Part shown: one piece after another, positions 31,936 through 42,040 of the stretch | Numbering within the stretch: position 1 is the stretch's first letter | Layout: each line of letters begins with the position of its first letter | NCBI RefSeq assembly: GCF_049243985.1 | Contig: NC_135384.1 | Coordinates: 11,962,501 to 12,026,500 of the forward strand | Reading direction: 5' to 3' | DNA: 64,000 nt | Source of the DNA: Paroedura picta | Lineage: Eukaryota; Chordata; Lepidosauria; Squamata; Gekkonidae | The notes under the pieces: generated by a model | Databases searched by the model: none | Seen by the model: the letters and a program-made list of their open reading frames with translations, nothing else | Told to the model about the DNA's origin: nothing | Translations under genes and position numbers: made by a program

Positions 31936-32862
31936 TCATGTCACATTCATTCCTGTTCTCTTCCTCAAAGCCACTTGGATGTCTTTGTTTCTCAAGGTAT
32001 AAATGATGGGATTCATGAGGGGGGGCAAAACTGCATACAAAACAGCAGCTATCAAATCTATAGATGGAGACAGCATCTCCTGCGGTCGCATGTAGGTAAA
32101 CATGACAGTAAAGACAAACAGGGAAAACATAGTCAAGTGTGGGATGCAGGTAGAAAAAGCCTTATGCTTCCCCTGCCTGGATTGGATTTTGAACACAGCA
32201 GAGAAGATATAACTATAGGAAACCAATATGAACACAGAGCAGAAGAAACCCACGGTGAGAACACAGACAAAAGTGAAGATCGCGTTGAACCTGGTATCTG
32301 TGCAAGATATCTGCAACAACTGGGGAATATCGCAGAAATATTGTTCAACGACGTTGGACCAGCAGAAGTGTAGCCTAAATGTGTTTGCTGTTTGTATCAT
32401 CCCATTGATTACGCTCAAGACCAAAGAGATAGCCGCCATTTGGAAGCAGGCATTCCAGTTCATGATCAGTATATATTGCAGAGGATGGCAAATGGCAACG
32501 TAGCGGTCGTAAGCCATGACCGTGAGCAGGGAAACTTCCGCGGTAGTGCATGCAACAACAAAGAACAGTTGGCTGACACATCCCAAGAAAGAGATCCGGT
32601 TGTCATTCATCAAGGAATTGACCATGGATTTGGGGACGGTGGAGGAGATGAAACAGGCATCAACTGATGACAAAATAGCCAGAAAAAAATACATGGGGGT
32701 GTGAAGGTGATGAGCCAACGCCACGGTTATGATGATGAGGAAATTCCCCAGCAATGTTGTTAAGTAGAGAGCGAGAAACACCAGAAAATGTAAAATCTGT
32801 AGCTCTCGCATATCAGAGAATCCTTGAAGGATGAACTCACTTATAGAGGTATGATTTACCAT
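31936..32862 (-). CDS. Olfactory receptor, family 14-like (OR 5)
   Basis: Intact 308-aa receptor on the minus strand. The start MVNHTSISEF (not the upstream Met at 32,985) is chosen for the standard OR N-terminus with an NHT glycosylation site, and because a 3' splice site lies 20 bases upstream. Signatures: LHTPMYFFLAILSSVDACF, MAYDRYVAICHPLQY, CDIPQLLQISCTD, KAFSTCIPHLTMFSLF and PPLMNPIIYTLRNKDI. It groups with OR 6 (38,220) by shared VDACFIS, NDNRISF, NWNACFQMAA and TFRL residues. An unusual CWSNVV replaces the CSNVV seen in the other ORs. No frame disruption is seen. Confidence 0.95.
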   Translation of the reverse strand: MVNHTSISEFILQGFSDMRELQILHFLVFLALYLTTLLGNFLIIITVALAHHLHTPMYFFLAILSSVDACFISSTVPKSMVNSLMNDNRISFLGCVSQLFFVVACTTAEVSLLTVMAYDRYVAICHPLQYILIMNWNACFQMAAISLVLSVINGMIQTANTFRLHFCWSNVVEQYFCDIPQLLQISCTDTRFNAIFTFVCVLTVGFFCSVFILVSYSYIFSAVFKIQSRQGKHKAFSTCIPHLTMFSLFVFTVMFTYMRPQEMLSPSIDLIAAVLYAVLPPLMNPIIYTLRNKDIQVALRKRTGMNVT

Positions 32863-32905
32863 GTACTTGCTTGTGGAAAATTCTGTGGAGATAAAGGAAC
32901 AAACG
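32863..32905 (-). promoter_or_regulatory. 3' splice site and leader of OR 5
   Basis: On the minus strand TTTGTTCCTTTATCTCCACAG ends at 32,883, giving a coding exon starting at 32,882. The leader AATTTTCC resembles the AATTTCCCC leader of OR 6. Confidence 0.65.
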
Positions 32906-33297
32906 AACGTGTAAATTTGTAAATGTGTGTCCTTTCTCCCCCTCCCCCTTTGTTTCCATGACATGTCTCCTGTGAGCAACCTCATGGAAGTTTATCTTAA
33001 AAGGCAACTAAAAAGCCACATCCAATGTAGACACAAAGTTAGACATGGAGATGTTTAATTGCAAATGTACAGCTGTTGAGTGTCTTCAGCATGTATTAAA
33101 ACAAAGTTCTCCCCTATGCCTTCAGAGACAGAGAATCAAGCAAAAAATTGAAACTATACAAAGATTAGCATGTATGTATTTCCCCCCTTAAATTCAATTA
33201 AAAACAGATATTGACTTTTCCAAGGGGTCAAAAATGATAGAACTAGCCTTGAACAGCAAACAAGGTTTTTTTCCCCAGCTCAGTATTTGGTACTTAG

Positions 33298-33582
33298 AAG
33301 AAGAAGAAGAAGAGTTTGCCTTTATATGCTGCTTTCCTCTACCCGAAGGAGTCTCAAAGTGGCTTGCATTCGCCTTCCCTTTCTTCTCCCCACAACAGAC
33401 ACCCTGTGAGGAAGGTGAGGCTAAGAGAGCCCTGAAATTACTGCTCAGTCACAACAGTTTTATCAGTGCCATGGCAAGCCCAAGGTCACCCAGCTGGCTG
33501 CATGTGGGGGAGCGCAGAATTGAACCTGGCTCGCCAGTTTAGAAGTCCACACTCCTAACCATTACACCAAGATGGCTCTCAC
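33298..33582 (-). mobile_element. MIR-like tRNA SINE
   Basis: (AAG)n tail at left, CTTTATATGCTGCTTTCCTC, CACCCTGTGAGGAAGGTGAG core and CCATTACACCAAGATGGCTC head. It lies in the predicted leader intron of OR 5. Confidence 0.85.
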
Positions 33583-33954
33583 CAAGCTTAAAGTGGATGT
33601 GGGAGGGGACATTAGGATAAGGATGGAAGATTGGATATCTTTGCCATCTATAGCTTCAACTTCCACTCCACATTATGGTCTCCAGTCGCTTCCCCCATCT
33701 TATCCTCCAGGCTCCAAGGCAGAAAAACGTTTTGGTCTCTTCCCAAGACACATAATATGCTCTCAAAAGTTTACCTGCACAATGCATCTCCATCACCACC
33801 TTCCATTACCTCCTGATAGAATCCTGTTACTTTGGAGATCCTATTCATTTCTGACTTAATCTTTAATGCACAACTAAGATTCTGATCTGCTAGCCAGAAA
33901 CGAGACATCTCTGACCAGATATGTTTCACAGAACAACCTAATGAAATTACTGAC

Positions 33955-34260
33955 CTTTTCGCTTCTTCTTCATAGGATTACTTCATGTACCTGTTGGAAT
34001 ATGGGGTTGAGCTGCACATAGGAGATTGCCTCATCACTTCTTGTTTGAGTTTCAGCTGTTTATTTTCCATAGTCTCACATGTATATGTATCCCAGAGGGA
34101 GACATTTTTAAAGTCTCTTGAACCAACTTGCCTACAGCCACCTGGGAGCTCTTGATGCCACATTCCCTTGAAGGATGTTCCGAGCTCCTTCATCAAAACA
34201 TGTTTCATGTTAGAGTTGAGGGCAGGTGCTGAAACTAGGACAAGGAAAGAGGACCGATGG
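33955..34260 (-). promoter_or_regulatory. Candidate untranslated first exon of OR 5 (donor at 33,954)
   Basis: The minus strand shows GATGAGGCAA, then GAAGCGAAAAG followed by the donor-like GTCAGTAAT. The OR 6 module (GATATGAGGCAACATCAGC, then GAAAGAAAAG/GTCAGTAAT at 37,287) is recognisably the same. Splicing to 32,882 would leave an intron of about 1.07 kb. The 5' limit is a guess, and there is no transcript evidence. Confidence 0.5.
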
Positions 34261-35985
34261 GCCAACTCTCTAGTGTCAACAGATATAAGGAGAGTTTCCT
34301 CCCTCCATCTCTTCAGATATTATGCCAGTCATACTCATTTCTCTCTTAAAATGAGACATTCACAGCAGATTATGCTGTGTACCAATTTGCCTCAGGCGCG
34401 TTAATTTCAAATGAGGTACAAAATGCAATTGACTCATGATAAATCAGAGCAGCCAATCAGGAATGAGAAGTCAGCTGCTTTATTCAGTTGCACCCTCTCA
34501 CCTCAAGCATTTTATTGTGTCAAAGAATTCCCTAGGGACTGTGGAATATAGCAAAATATATGTTGATCAAGGAGAAATGTATGTATTGTGCCGTTGTTTC
34601 CAAGCTGTAATTCCCTATAATATATCAGGTAGATAGATTGAGGAAAGGGGGAAGCACAAAGCATAAAATCTATAGCTCTTATGTAATAAAAAGTTCCAGG
34701 AGAAGGAATAGCATCATAGTTACTTCCAGTTCCTTTTGAAACAACTTTTGTATGAATAGGTCACAAGATCCCCATCATAACTCATTTTAATGGTCAGAGG
34801 GAGCCTGTTCTTCCTTTTCCACCAGCAACAAAGTTGACTGGTTCCAGTGCAATAAATGGTTGTGTACTAACAGTGACACAATACTTTTGCATTGGCTGCA
34901 CTGTTCCTACCCCTTTGAGATCAGATATAACCACTAGAGATGGGCACAAACCAGTTCATGAGCCAAAATTCACCACAAAGTTGGCCTGGTTCATAGCCCC
35001 TAAATTGATGTTTGGGAAAGTCACCTTCCCTGAATCTTTACCAGACTTCTATCCACTTTGGTTCAGCTCAACAAAAGATCTGAACATGATGGGTTTGTTG
35101 AACAGCTGCTAAGTTTAAATGGTGGTGAGCCATTCAACCTGTTGGCTTTGTTCCGCCTTTCACTTCCAAGCAGGGGGAAGCCAAAGGGACTGGTTAAATG
35201 GCTCAAACCCATTTCAACCTAACAGCAGATGGGCTAACAGTAGAAGCAAAACTGACTGGTGAAATGGCTTACAGCCATGTGAACCTAACAACCTGGCAGG
35301 TCCGCCCATTAGCTTTTAGGCTTAAATGATTGCCAGTCATTAAGCCTGCCCATTTCACTCCCCTCCCCCCTTCAAAGTGGAGGAAGCAAAATGGATGGGT
35401 TAAACAGCTGCCAGCCATTTAAACCATTCTGGGAGATCCCTCTCCTTTCTCCCAGACACAAGTTATGGCCAGGAGAAAGGGGGTGAATTATGCTGTGGGG
35501 AGATGAAACAAGCAGAATCCTAACAGGAGGAGTTGGAAAAGCTGGAGGCTCAGGCAGAAGCACAACAGCATAGCAGACTGCCCTGTCTGCCCAGCTCAAA
35601 CCAAGCCAAAGAGCAGGTTGCTCAAGACCTGGCGGTAGGAGTGCCTGCAGAAGCTCTTCACACCAGTTGCCACCTGTATCTCATCAGGCTGACAGCGCTC
35701 CTGAGACAGCTGCAGGTCATTGCAAGGAGCATGCATTTGGTGGCTATTTTAATTGGTAATTGGTAATTGTCTTCTATTGAGCCCTCTGTTGTTCTACCAT
35801 AGAAGTTTAACCATTCTTAAAGGGGCACAGAGTCATTTCCAGAGATGGTATTATGGATATCTCCTGTCCCCAGGGGCTGATTCGTTGACATTATAAATAT
35901 GATGCACCCTGAGTTTCCCTTGCCCAAGGATGACCTGAAAGAAGGAGGAACACTGGCATATCAGGAGGGGGAGATTTTCTTTACA
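34261..35985. other. Intergenic between divergent ORs 5 and 6
   Basis: About 34,930-35,425 looks like an unclassified dispersed repeat (AGAGATGGGCACAAACCAG and several near-repeats of GGTTAAATGGCT/AACCTAACAGC). Nothing else is recognised. The frame at 35,533-35,766 is Gln/Ala-rich without family similarity and is not called. Confidence 0.4.
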
Positions 35986-36260
35986 CCTGTTTGAGGGAAA
36001 CCATTGCCTGGCCTCAGCACCAGGTGTCAGTGTTCAAAGGAAGGTCCCAGAGCATGCCTTGGGGGAACAGGGCACCACAGCCTCTTGTTCAGGAGCTGTT
36101 TTCATTTACACTCAATTCTAAAGAGAAAAGGTCAGTAATCCTATTTTGTTTTCAGAAGTCTATCTAGGCAAGTAGGTGTTTCATTTTTGCCTAGGGCATC
36201 AGTCTACTGCAATTCTGTCAAGCGGATCAGAAAGTTTTTCAAGCTGTGCATAAATATAAA
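35986..36260 (+). pseudogene. Relic copy of the OR 5'-exon module (copy 1)
   Basis: CATTGCCTGGCCTCAGCACC, GGAAGGTCCCAGAGCATGCC and GAGAAAAG/GTCAGTAATCC (donor-like GT at 36,131), then TTTCATTTTTGCCTAG. The same phrases occur at 40,640-41,150 and, in part, at 37,116-37,400. Most of the exon between the GGAGCTG and the donor is missing here. Confidence 0.55.
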
Positions 36261-36417
36261 CTTCCATGATAGCCAAATGGCCTAATCAGCGTTCTTTTGT
36301 CCAGTGTATCCCACTCACTTGATTACAGTGAGAGGAAAGCCTTTTTAATATTTATGTATTGACTGCGCCAAAAAATAGACACAGAGATCCCAAAACTTCA
36401 TGCCAACAATACAATTA

Positions 36418-36670
36418 AAGGTAAAGGTATCCCCTGTGCAAGCACCAGGTCATGACCTCTAGCGTTTTCATGGCAGACTCAATATGGGATGGTTTGCCAG
36501 TGCCTTCCCCAGTCATTACCGTTTACCCCCCAGCAAGCTGGGTACTCATTTTACCGACCTCAGAAGGATGGAAGGCTGAGTCAGCCTTGAGCCGGCTACT
36601 GGGATCGAACTCCCAGCCTCATGGGCAGAGCTTTCAGACTGCATGTCTGCTGCCCTATTACTCTGCACCA
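36418..36670 (-). mobile_element. Sauria-type SINE, head-truncated
   Basis: Tail AAAGGTAAAGG at left. Target duplication AACAATACAATTA is at 36,405-36,417 and 36,671-36,683. The tRNA end is shortened and there is a small internal loss near 36,455. Confidence 0.9.
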
Positions 36671-36683
36671 AACAATACAATTA

Positions 36684-37115
36684 GAAAATGTTAAATACTC
36701 TCTTCTTGGAGGCTGGGAGAGTTGAAGCCCTTACAGCTCAGGCCAATAACCTGGGGTCTCTTCCTCCCTATGTCATTTCCCTGAAGCTCTTGGGCCAGCC
36801 TACCATAAGTCGCTGACAGGTCCAAAAAGCTGCTCTTATCCTTCTCCCCTCCCAACCTCCAATTGTTTACATAAGCAGTAGGGTCAAGCACTGCTTCCAT
36901 TCTTCCCCCAGCCTTGAGTTAGACAGTTTGACTCCAGCTATAGCGTAAACATTGCTTCTGCGCCGGCATGCTTAGCAAAAACCACATTCCAGAGAGCAAC
37001 AGGCTGCTTTCTTTGTTTGTTAAGAAGATTTGAATGAGGACAGCCAATTCCTAATAAATGTATGATCAATTAGAAGATTGCACCAGGCCATCATGCTTCC
37101 CTTGTGGGTATAGGT
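36684..37115. other. Intergenic, nothing recognised
   Basis: No supportable gene or repeat upstream of the candidate OR 6 first exon. Confidence 0.45.
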
Positions 37116-37287
37116 GCCTTGTTCCGGAGCTGCTTTAATTATTCCCTCTGGGTCTCTCTTGCTACAAATGTAGAATGTTATAGCGGAGAACCTTACAAGA
37201 GAAGATATGAGGCAACATCAGCTGTACAACCATATCCCCCCAGCCGTTTCCACTCCATCTCTTTACACCCAGTTCGGGAAAGAAAAG
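37116..37287 (+). promoter_or_regulatory. Candidate untranslated first exon of OR 6 (donor at 37,288)
   Basis: This module recurs three more times in the window (33,955 minus; 36,130; 41,055) and always ends in AAAG or GAG before GTCAGTAA. Splicing to 38,201 would remove a 913-base intron that contains a Sauria SINE. The promoter and true 5' end are not identified. Confidence 0.55.
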
Positions 37288-37712
37288 GTCAGTAATCTTA
37301 TTTTGGTTTCGGAAGTGTATCTAAGCAAGGGGGTGTTTCATTTTTGCCTAGCGCGTCAGTCCATTGCAATTCTGTCAAGCAGATCACAATTCTTTTTTCA
37401 AACTGTGCATATTTTCATGATCTTAATAAAGCCAGAATCAGGATTACAGGATTGAAGCCGAATGGCCCATCATATTTCCCACCCCGAATGAATGCAGAGG
37501 TGAACCGTTTCAGGAAAGAAACAGTGAGTGGGAGGGACCCTTTTTTGGTGTTGTGGTTGGAGGTCATGTGGAGCAAAAGTTATGGGCGCCATACTGCGGG
37601 GAAGGGGATAATGATGCCTGGGAAATGGTCCAGCAGCTCACCATCTCTCTCCTAACATCCCTGACCGACATCCCCTTTAAGTTCCAAACACTGGGAATCT
37701 ATTTAAGGTGTA

Positions 37713-37995
37713 AAGGTAAAGGTAAAGGTATCCCCTGTGCAAGCACAGAGTCATGTCTGACCCTTGGGGTGACGCCCTCCAGCGTTTTCATGGCAGACTC
37801 AATACGGGGTGGTTTGCCAGTGCCTTCCCCAGTCATTACCGTTTACCCCCCAGCAAGCTGGGTACTCATTTTACCGACCTCGGAAGGATGGAAGGCTGAG
37901 TCAACCTTGAGCCGGCTGCTTGGATTGAACTCCCAGCCTCATGGGCAAAGCTTTCAGACGGCTGCCTTACCACTCTGCGCCACAAGAGGGTCTTT
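37713..37995 (-). mobile_element. Sauria-type SINE
   Basis: Reverse orientation, full length. Target duplication TATTTAAGGTGTA is at 37,700-37,712 and 37,996-38,008. It lies in the predicted OR 6 leader intron. Confidence 0.93.
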
Positions 37996-38184
37996 TATTT
38001 AAGGTGTATTTGTATGAAAAAAGAGAAATCATGTCATGTCCTTACTTAAGGGTTCAGGATTGATCCGTTTGGAAATCATTTGAGAAACGTGGATTTTATT
38101 TGATTTTTTCATACATTTCTATAAGGCCGCTCTCAATACATTTGTCATGGAAATGAGAGAGAAAAAGGTTTAAACATTCTTCAT

Positions 38185-38219
38185 TCCTTTCTCTCCCCAG
38201 AATTTCCCCGACCAAACGA
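38185..38219 (+). promoter_or_regulatory. 3' splice site and leader of OR 6
   Basis: TTCATTCCTTTCTCTCCCCAG ends at 38,200, so the coding exon starts at 38,201, 19 bases before the ATG. Confidence 0.7.
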
Positions 38220-39176
38220 ATGGTAAACCAAACGGCTGTGACAGAATTCCTCCTTCAAAGGTTTGCTGAAAAGCGAGAGCTACAGATTTTACATTTCATG
38301 GTGTTTCTCTCTCTCTACTTAGCAACTCTGATGGGAAATTTCCTCATCATCCTCTCCGTGGCCCTGATTCCTCACCTTCACACCCCCATGTACTTTTTTC
38401 TGGCTGCCTTGTCATCAGTAGATGCCTGCTTCATCTCGACCACTGTCCCCAAGTCCATGGTTGTTTCATTGACAAATGACAATCGGATATCTTTTGCTGG
38501 ATGTGTCTGCCAAGTTTACTTGGTTGTAGCCTGTGCCACTGCAGAACTTTCCCTCCTTGTTATCATGGCTTACGATCGTTATGTGGCAATCTGCCACCCT
38601 CTCCAGTACATGGTGATCATGAACTGGAATGCCTGTTTCCAAATGGCAGCTGCTGCGTTGGCCTACAGTTTAATGAATGGGATAATACATGCAGGAAACA
38701 CATTTAGGCTACCTTTCTGCAGGTCCAATCTTGTGGAACAATATTTCTGCGATATCCCTCAGCTGTTAAAGTTATCTTGCGTGGACACCAAGTTCAATGA
38801 GATCTTCACGTTTCTCGGCGTTCTTAGTGAGGGGACAGTTTGTTTTGCATTTATTGTTGTTTCCTACCGTTACATCTTCTCTATTGTGTTCAAGATTCAG
38901 TCAGGCCAAGGGAGATATAAAGTTTTCTCCACCTGCATCCCTCACCTGACAATGTTTTCTTTGTTTGCTTTTACGGTCATGTTTTCTTACATGAGACCCA
39001 AAGAGATGTCCTCCCCATCGGTCGACTTGTTAGCTTCTGTTTTGTACGCAGTTTTGCCCCCACTCATGAATCCCATCATTTATACCTTGAGGAACAAAGA
39101 CATCCGAGTGGCTCTGAGGAAGAGGAGAGCGATGAACGTAAGTCGTTTGACCATCACTCAAAAGAGGCAGCATTGA
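38220..39176 (+). CDS. Olfactory receptor, family 14-like (OR 6)
   Basis: Intact 318-aa receptor. Signatures: NQT glycosylation site at residues 3-5, LHTPMYFFLAALSSVDACF, MAYDRYVAICHPLQY, CDIPQLLKLSCVD, KVFSTCIPHLTMFSLF and PPLMNPIIYTLRNKDI. It is the closest relative of OR 5 in the window and is arranged divergently to it, and the two share the 5'-exon module. The C-terminus is about ten residues longer than in OR 5. Its 3' end and flank are partly duplicated immediately downstream, and its 5' module is duplicated near 40.5-41.5 kb. No stop or frameshift is seen. Confidence 0.95.
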   Translation: MVNQTAVTEFLLQRFAEKRELQILHFMVFLSLYLATLMGNFLIILSVALIPHLHTPMYFFLAALSSVDACFISTTVPKSMVVSLTNDNRISFAGCVCQVYLVVACATAELSLLVIMAYDRYVAICHPLQYMVIMNWNACFQMAAAALAYSLMNGIIHAGNTFRLPFCRSNLVEQYFCDIPQLLKLSCVDTKFNEIFTFLGVLSEGTVCFAFIVVSYRYIFSIVFKIQSGQGRYKVFSTCIPHLTMFSLFAFTVMFSYMRPKEMSSPSVDLLASVLYAVLPPLMNPIIYTLRNKDIRVALRKRRAMNVSRLTITQKRQH

Positions 39177-39354
39177 AATTACAACCAGACGTTGCCTCAT
39201 AAGAAAGATGCCTTTTACCACTTTGCTTGGAAATACAATGTATTGCAATGTATATGACATATTTTGATATGTTTTGATATATGAACTCCACTTCTTTGTT
39301 TGCCCCCAACCCCACCCCCACCCCAGCATTAAAGTTATAGCTATAGAAACAAAA

Positions 39355-39596
39355 TAGTGGTTACTGCTGTCGTTAATCTTTGTTGGGGTTACCCAGCCTT
39401 CTGAGAAGATTTTCGGTTACGCAGAAAAGCAAACTCTTGGCGAATAGTCAACAGTTTCTTTATTAAGTAAGAAAGTACTCTCAGCAAGGCATTCTCGAAA
39501 CTGGGGCCATGGACATAGGCATATAAGAGCCCTGTTCTTCTCTGTTTCTTCAGCGAGGATGGGGAAAAATCAAACTGTTTTAACATGCAGATGTTA
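39355..39596. repeat. 3'-flank repeat, first copy
   Basis: The sequence from GGTTACTGCTGTCGTTAATC to ACATGCAGATG recurs at 39,940-40,172 with about 90% identity by eye. Both copies contain the short minus-strand frame ending SYLIKKLLTIRQEFAF, which is not similar to any family I recognise. Confidence 0.7.
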
Positions 39597-39670
39597 AAAG
39601 TGGCTCTGAGGAAGAGGAGAGGGATGAATGTGTCGTGGTTGGGGTTCTCTTGAAAGAGGCAGTATTGAAG
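39597..39670 (+). pseudogene. Duplicated OR C-terminal end
   Basis: GTGGCTCTGAGGAAGAGGAG and the following bases repeat the last 70 bases of OR 6 (39,110-39,178), including a relic of MNVS. There is no upstream receptor sequence, so it is a duplicated tail only. Confidence 0.75.
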
Positions 39671-39939
39671 TGCCTCACAAGAAAGTCTATGGTCTCTTCA
39701 CATGGCGCATCACCTACAAAGCATGCCTAGGTTTGCGAACCTAAATGCCAACCGATATTCTTTCATCTATTTTATCATTAAAAATGTATCCATTTAAATG
39801 CTTGAATATTGCCTTTTGCCACTTTGCGAGAAAATAGCGATTTGCAATGTCTATGACAAATTTTGATATATCTTTGTTGCCCCCCCCCACCCCCAGTTTT
39901 AAAGTAATAACTATAGAGATTCTGAAACAAAATACTGGT

Positions 39940-40175
39940 TACTGCTGTTGTTAATCTTTGTTGGGGTTACCCAGCCTTCTGAGAGGATTTTGGGTTACTC
40001 GGAAAAGCAAACTCTTGGCGAATAGTCAACAATTTCTTTATTAAGTAAGAAAGTACTCTCATCAAGGCATTCTTGAAACTGGGGTCATGGGCAAAGGCAT
40101 ATATACCAAATCCGTCCCCCCCTGTTACCCCAACAAGGATGGGGGGAAAATCAAACAGTTTTAACATGCAGATGG
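39940..40175. repeat. 3'-flank repeat, second copy
   Basis: Pairs with 39,355-39,596. Together with 39,597-39,670 it shows that a 0.5-0.6 kb segment covering the OR 6 stop codon and 3' flank was tandemly duplicated. Confidence 0.7.
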
Positions 40176-40499
40176 GAATCTGGCTTCAAGGGAGAAGGGG
40201 AAAGGAATGGAGAAAATGGATTGCTTAGAGGTGAGAATGTCAGGGGGAGGGGAGAATGGAAATGCGGGAAAGAACATCAGGGTCATAAACTAAGGCAAAG
40301 GAGACAAGCAACCCCCAACGCCTACACAGAGATGAAACTCTACATATCCTCGTTACATAAACATCCTAAATAATGGCTGAAACCATAGGATTCTGACACC
40401 TTCACCCTCTCTCTGACTGCTTGGCATTCCTCCATCCGATCTCCTGCCCCCAGTGGTCAGACAGCTAGCCTGCTTCCCAAGGTGCCTGGCATCATCCAT

Positions 40500-41535
40500 A
40501 TCAGGTGTCCTGAGATTGTTTTTTCCAACGATATCCTGAAAGAAGGAACTCAGGAACTCTGGCACATCTGAAGAGTGGGGGGGGGGGAAGGGGGAAAGAG
40601 AGATTCTCATCACATCTATTGAGTCATATTTGTTGCATCCCGTTGCCTGGCCTAGCCTCAGCACCACCTCTCAACGGAAGGTCCCAAAGTATGCCTCGAG
40701 AGACCAGTCTCCCCCATGGCTGTAGGCATCTTGCTCAGGAGCTATTTAAATATTGCTGCAGGGTCTCTGTTGCTACAACTGTAGAATTTTAGAGAACAGA
40801 GCCTTAGAATTCTTACAAGGGAAGATACGACAAGATGTCCTCTACATCAGGAGTAGTCAACCTGTGGTCCTCCAGGTGTCCATGGACTACAATTCCCATG
40901 AGCCCCTGCCAGCAACCAATGGAAGGGGGCTCATGGGAATTGTAGTCCATGGACATCTGGAGGACCACAGGTTGACTACCCCTGCTCTACATAACTGAAT
41001 CACATCTTCAGCCATTTCCCCACCATATGTTTACATTCAACCTTGAATGAAAGAGGTCAGTAAATCTGTTTTGTTTTCTAAGTGTATGTGGCCAACTGAA
41101 TATTTTATTTTTGTCTAGCATGTCGGGATTTGTATCTCATTTCTGTCAAGCATATCAGACATTTTGTTTTCAAACAGGGTAGAAAAAGCTGTCTACATAC
41201 TTTTTACTTTCTTAATAAGGGCAGAATCAGGATTACATGGTCAAAGCTGAATTGCGTATCGCATTTCCCACCTCATCTGAAAGCAGAGGTGGGCATTTTC
41301 AAAAAAGAAACAGGGAGTGGGAGGGCAGTCCTTCCTTCTTGGTCTCATGGTTGGAGGGCAAGAGGAGGGAAAGTGATTGGGTCCATGCTGGGAAGGGGAT
41401 AGTGATGGCTTGGAGAAGACCCAGCAGGTCACCATCTCTGCTAACATCCCTACCACACAACTCCTTTAAGAACCAAGTACCAGTTAGATGTTCAAGAATA
41501 GATCTGGTGTGTCTGACCCTATGAAAAAAGAACAT
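40500..41535 (+). pseudogene. Relic copy of the OR 5' module (copy 3)
   Basis: CCGTTGCCTGGCCTAGCCTC, GGAAGGTCCCAAAGTATGCC, GGGTCTCTGTTGCTACAACT, GAAAGAG/GTCAGTAAAT (GT at 41,056) and CAGAATCAGGATTACATGG follow the order of 35,986-36,260 and 37,116-37,450. A hAT MITE (40,848-40,984) interrupts the exon part. It leads into an OR coding remnant at 41,540. Confidence 0.6.
40848..40984. mobile_element. Palindromic hAT-type MITE with perfect 8-bp TSD
   Basis: 137-bp inverted repeat, CAGGAGTAGTCAACCTGTGG to its complement ending GACTACCCCTG. CTCTACAT flanks both sides (40,840-40,847; 40,985-40,992). Same family as 29,115-29,260. Confidence 0.92.
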
Positions 41536-41539
41536 TATA

Positions 41540-41587
41540 AATTTTTTCATCATCCTCTCCGTGACCCTGATTCCTCACCTTCACACA
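41540..41587 (+). pseudogene. OR coding remnant (TM1 end/loop 1, 48 bp)
   Basis: TTCATCATCCTCTCCGTGAC and CCTGATTCCTCACCTTCACAC match 38,337-38,384 of OR 6 (NFLIILSVALIPHLHT region) almost base for base. Receptor sequence on both sides is gone. Confidence 0.8.
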
Positions 41588-41656
41588 ATATTTCACACAC
41601 ACCATTTGCCTAAGATGTTTATGATTATAGAAATAAACAAACACTTTTGGAATTGA

Positions 41657-41662
41657 TTTATT
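41657..41662 (-). promoter_or_regulatory. Poly(A) signal of the secreted-peptide gene
   Basis: AATAAA on the minus strand, about 110 bases after the stop of the 88-aa frame. Confidence 0.45.
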
Positions 41663-41773
41663 TGTGAATTTATGGACACGTAGCCTTTGGAATTCCTTAT
41701 TTTGGTCTTCGTTAATAGAGGAATCGACATCAATTCAGTATAACTCAGCTCCACGTGTGCGTTCGCATTCTGC

Positions 41774-42040
41774 TCATTTGGGCTGGTTGGTGTGATATTC
41801 CCGGAGTGCGTAAAAGAAATCTTCCATTTTGTCCAAGAATTCAAGCCAGTTGGGGAAATTTGGGGGGGAGCCATGATACTGCCAGAGCTGGTCAAAATAC
41901 AAGTCCATTTGACCTATCAATGGCGCCATGGAAGGGTATTGAGGTCTCACATCTGCCTTGCTCCTAACCGAATGGAGTAGCATAGCCAGGCAGCAAGTCA
42001 GGGTGAAGAGTGAAAGCCAGCGTCCACCTGCAACCATCAT
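41774..42040 (-). CDS. Small secreted-type peptide precursor, unrecognised
   Basis: The 88-aa frame begins ATGATG immediately after a strong 3' splice site (CT-rich and poly-C run, then GTGTAG ending at 42,041). Residues 1-27 form a good signal peptide: MMVAGGRW, a hydrophobic core LSLFTLTCCLAMLL, then HSVRSKA. The mature part is about 60 aa, acidic-aromatic and cysteine-free (YPSMAPLIGQMDLYF, WLEFLDKMEDFFYALREYH), with no amidation or dibasic site. A possible 73-base intron (GTGAGA at 42,113) precedes the ATG. The MxxFFxALRxY end and the YPS start faintly recall the neuropeptide Y family; size and aromatic FF-rich layout also faintly recall otospiralin. Neither is established. The frame has no paralogue in the window and is not part of a repeat I recognise. 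It could still be a chance frame or a broken gene. Confidence 0.5.
   Translation of the reverse strand: MMVAGGRWLSLFTLTCCLAMLLHSVRSKADVRPQYPSMAPLIGQMDLYFDQLWQYHGSPPNFPNWLEFLDKMEDFFYALREYHTNQPK

Noticed and set aside
33978-34265. 95-aa minus-strand frame
   Set aside because: It overlaps the candidate untranslated first exon of OR 5, has no signal peptide or domain, and is not conserved in the other copies of that module.
35533-35766. 77-aa Gln/Ala-rich frame
   Set aside because: No domain, no splice or poly(A) context and no paralogue; it looks like chance or a decayed fragment.
39389-40167. Two similar minus-strand frames (65 and 66 aa) sharing SYLIKKLLTIRQEFAF
   Set aside because: They lie in a duplicated OR 3' flank; the resemblance follows from the DNA duplication, and there is no start or splice context.
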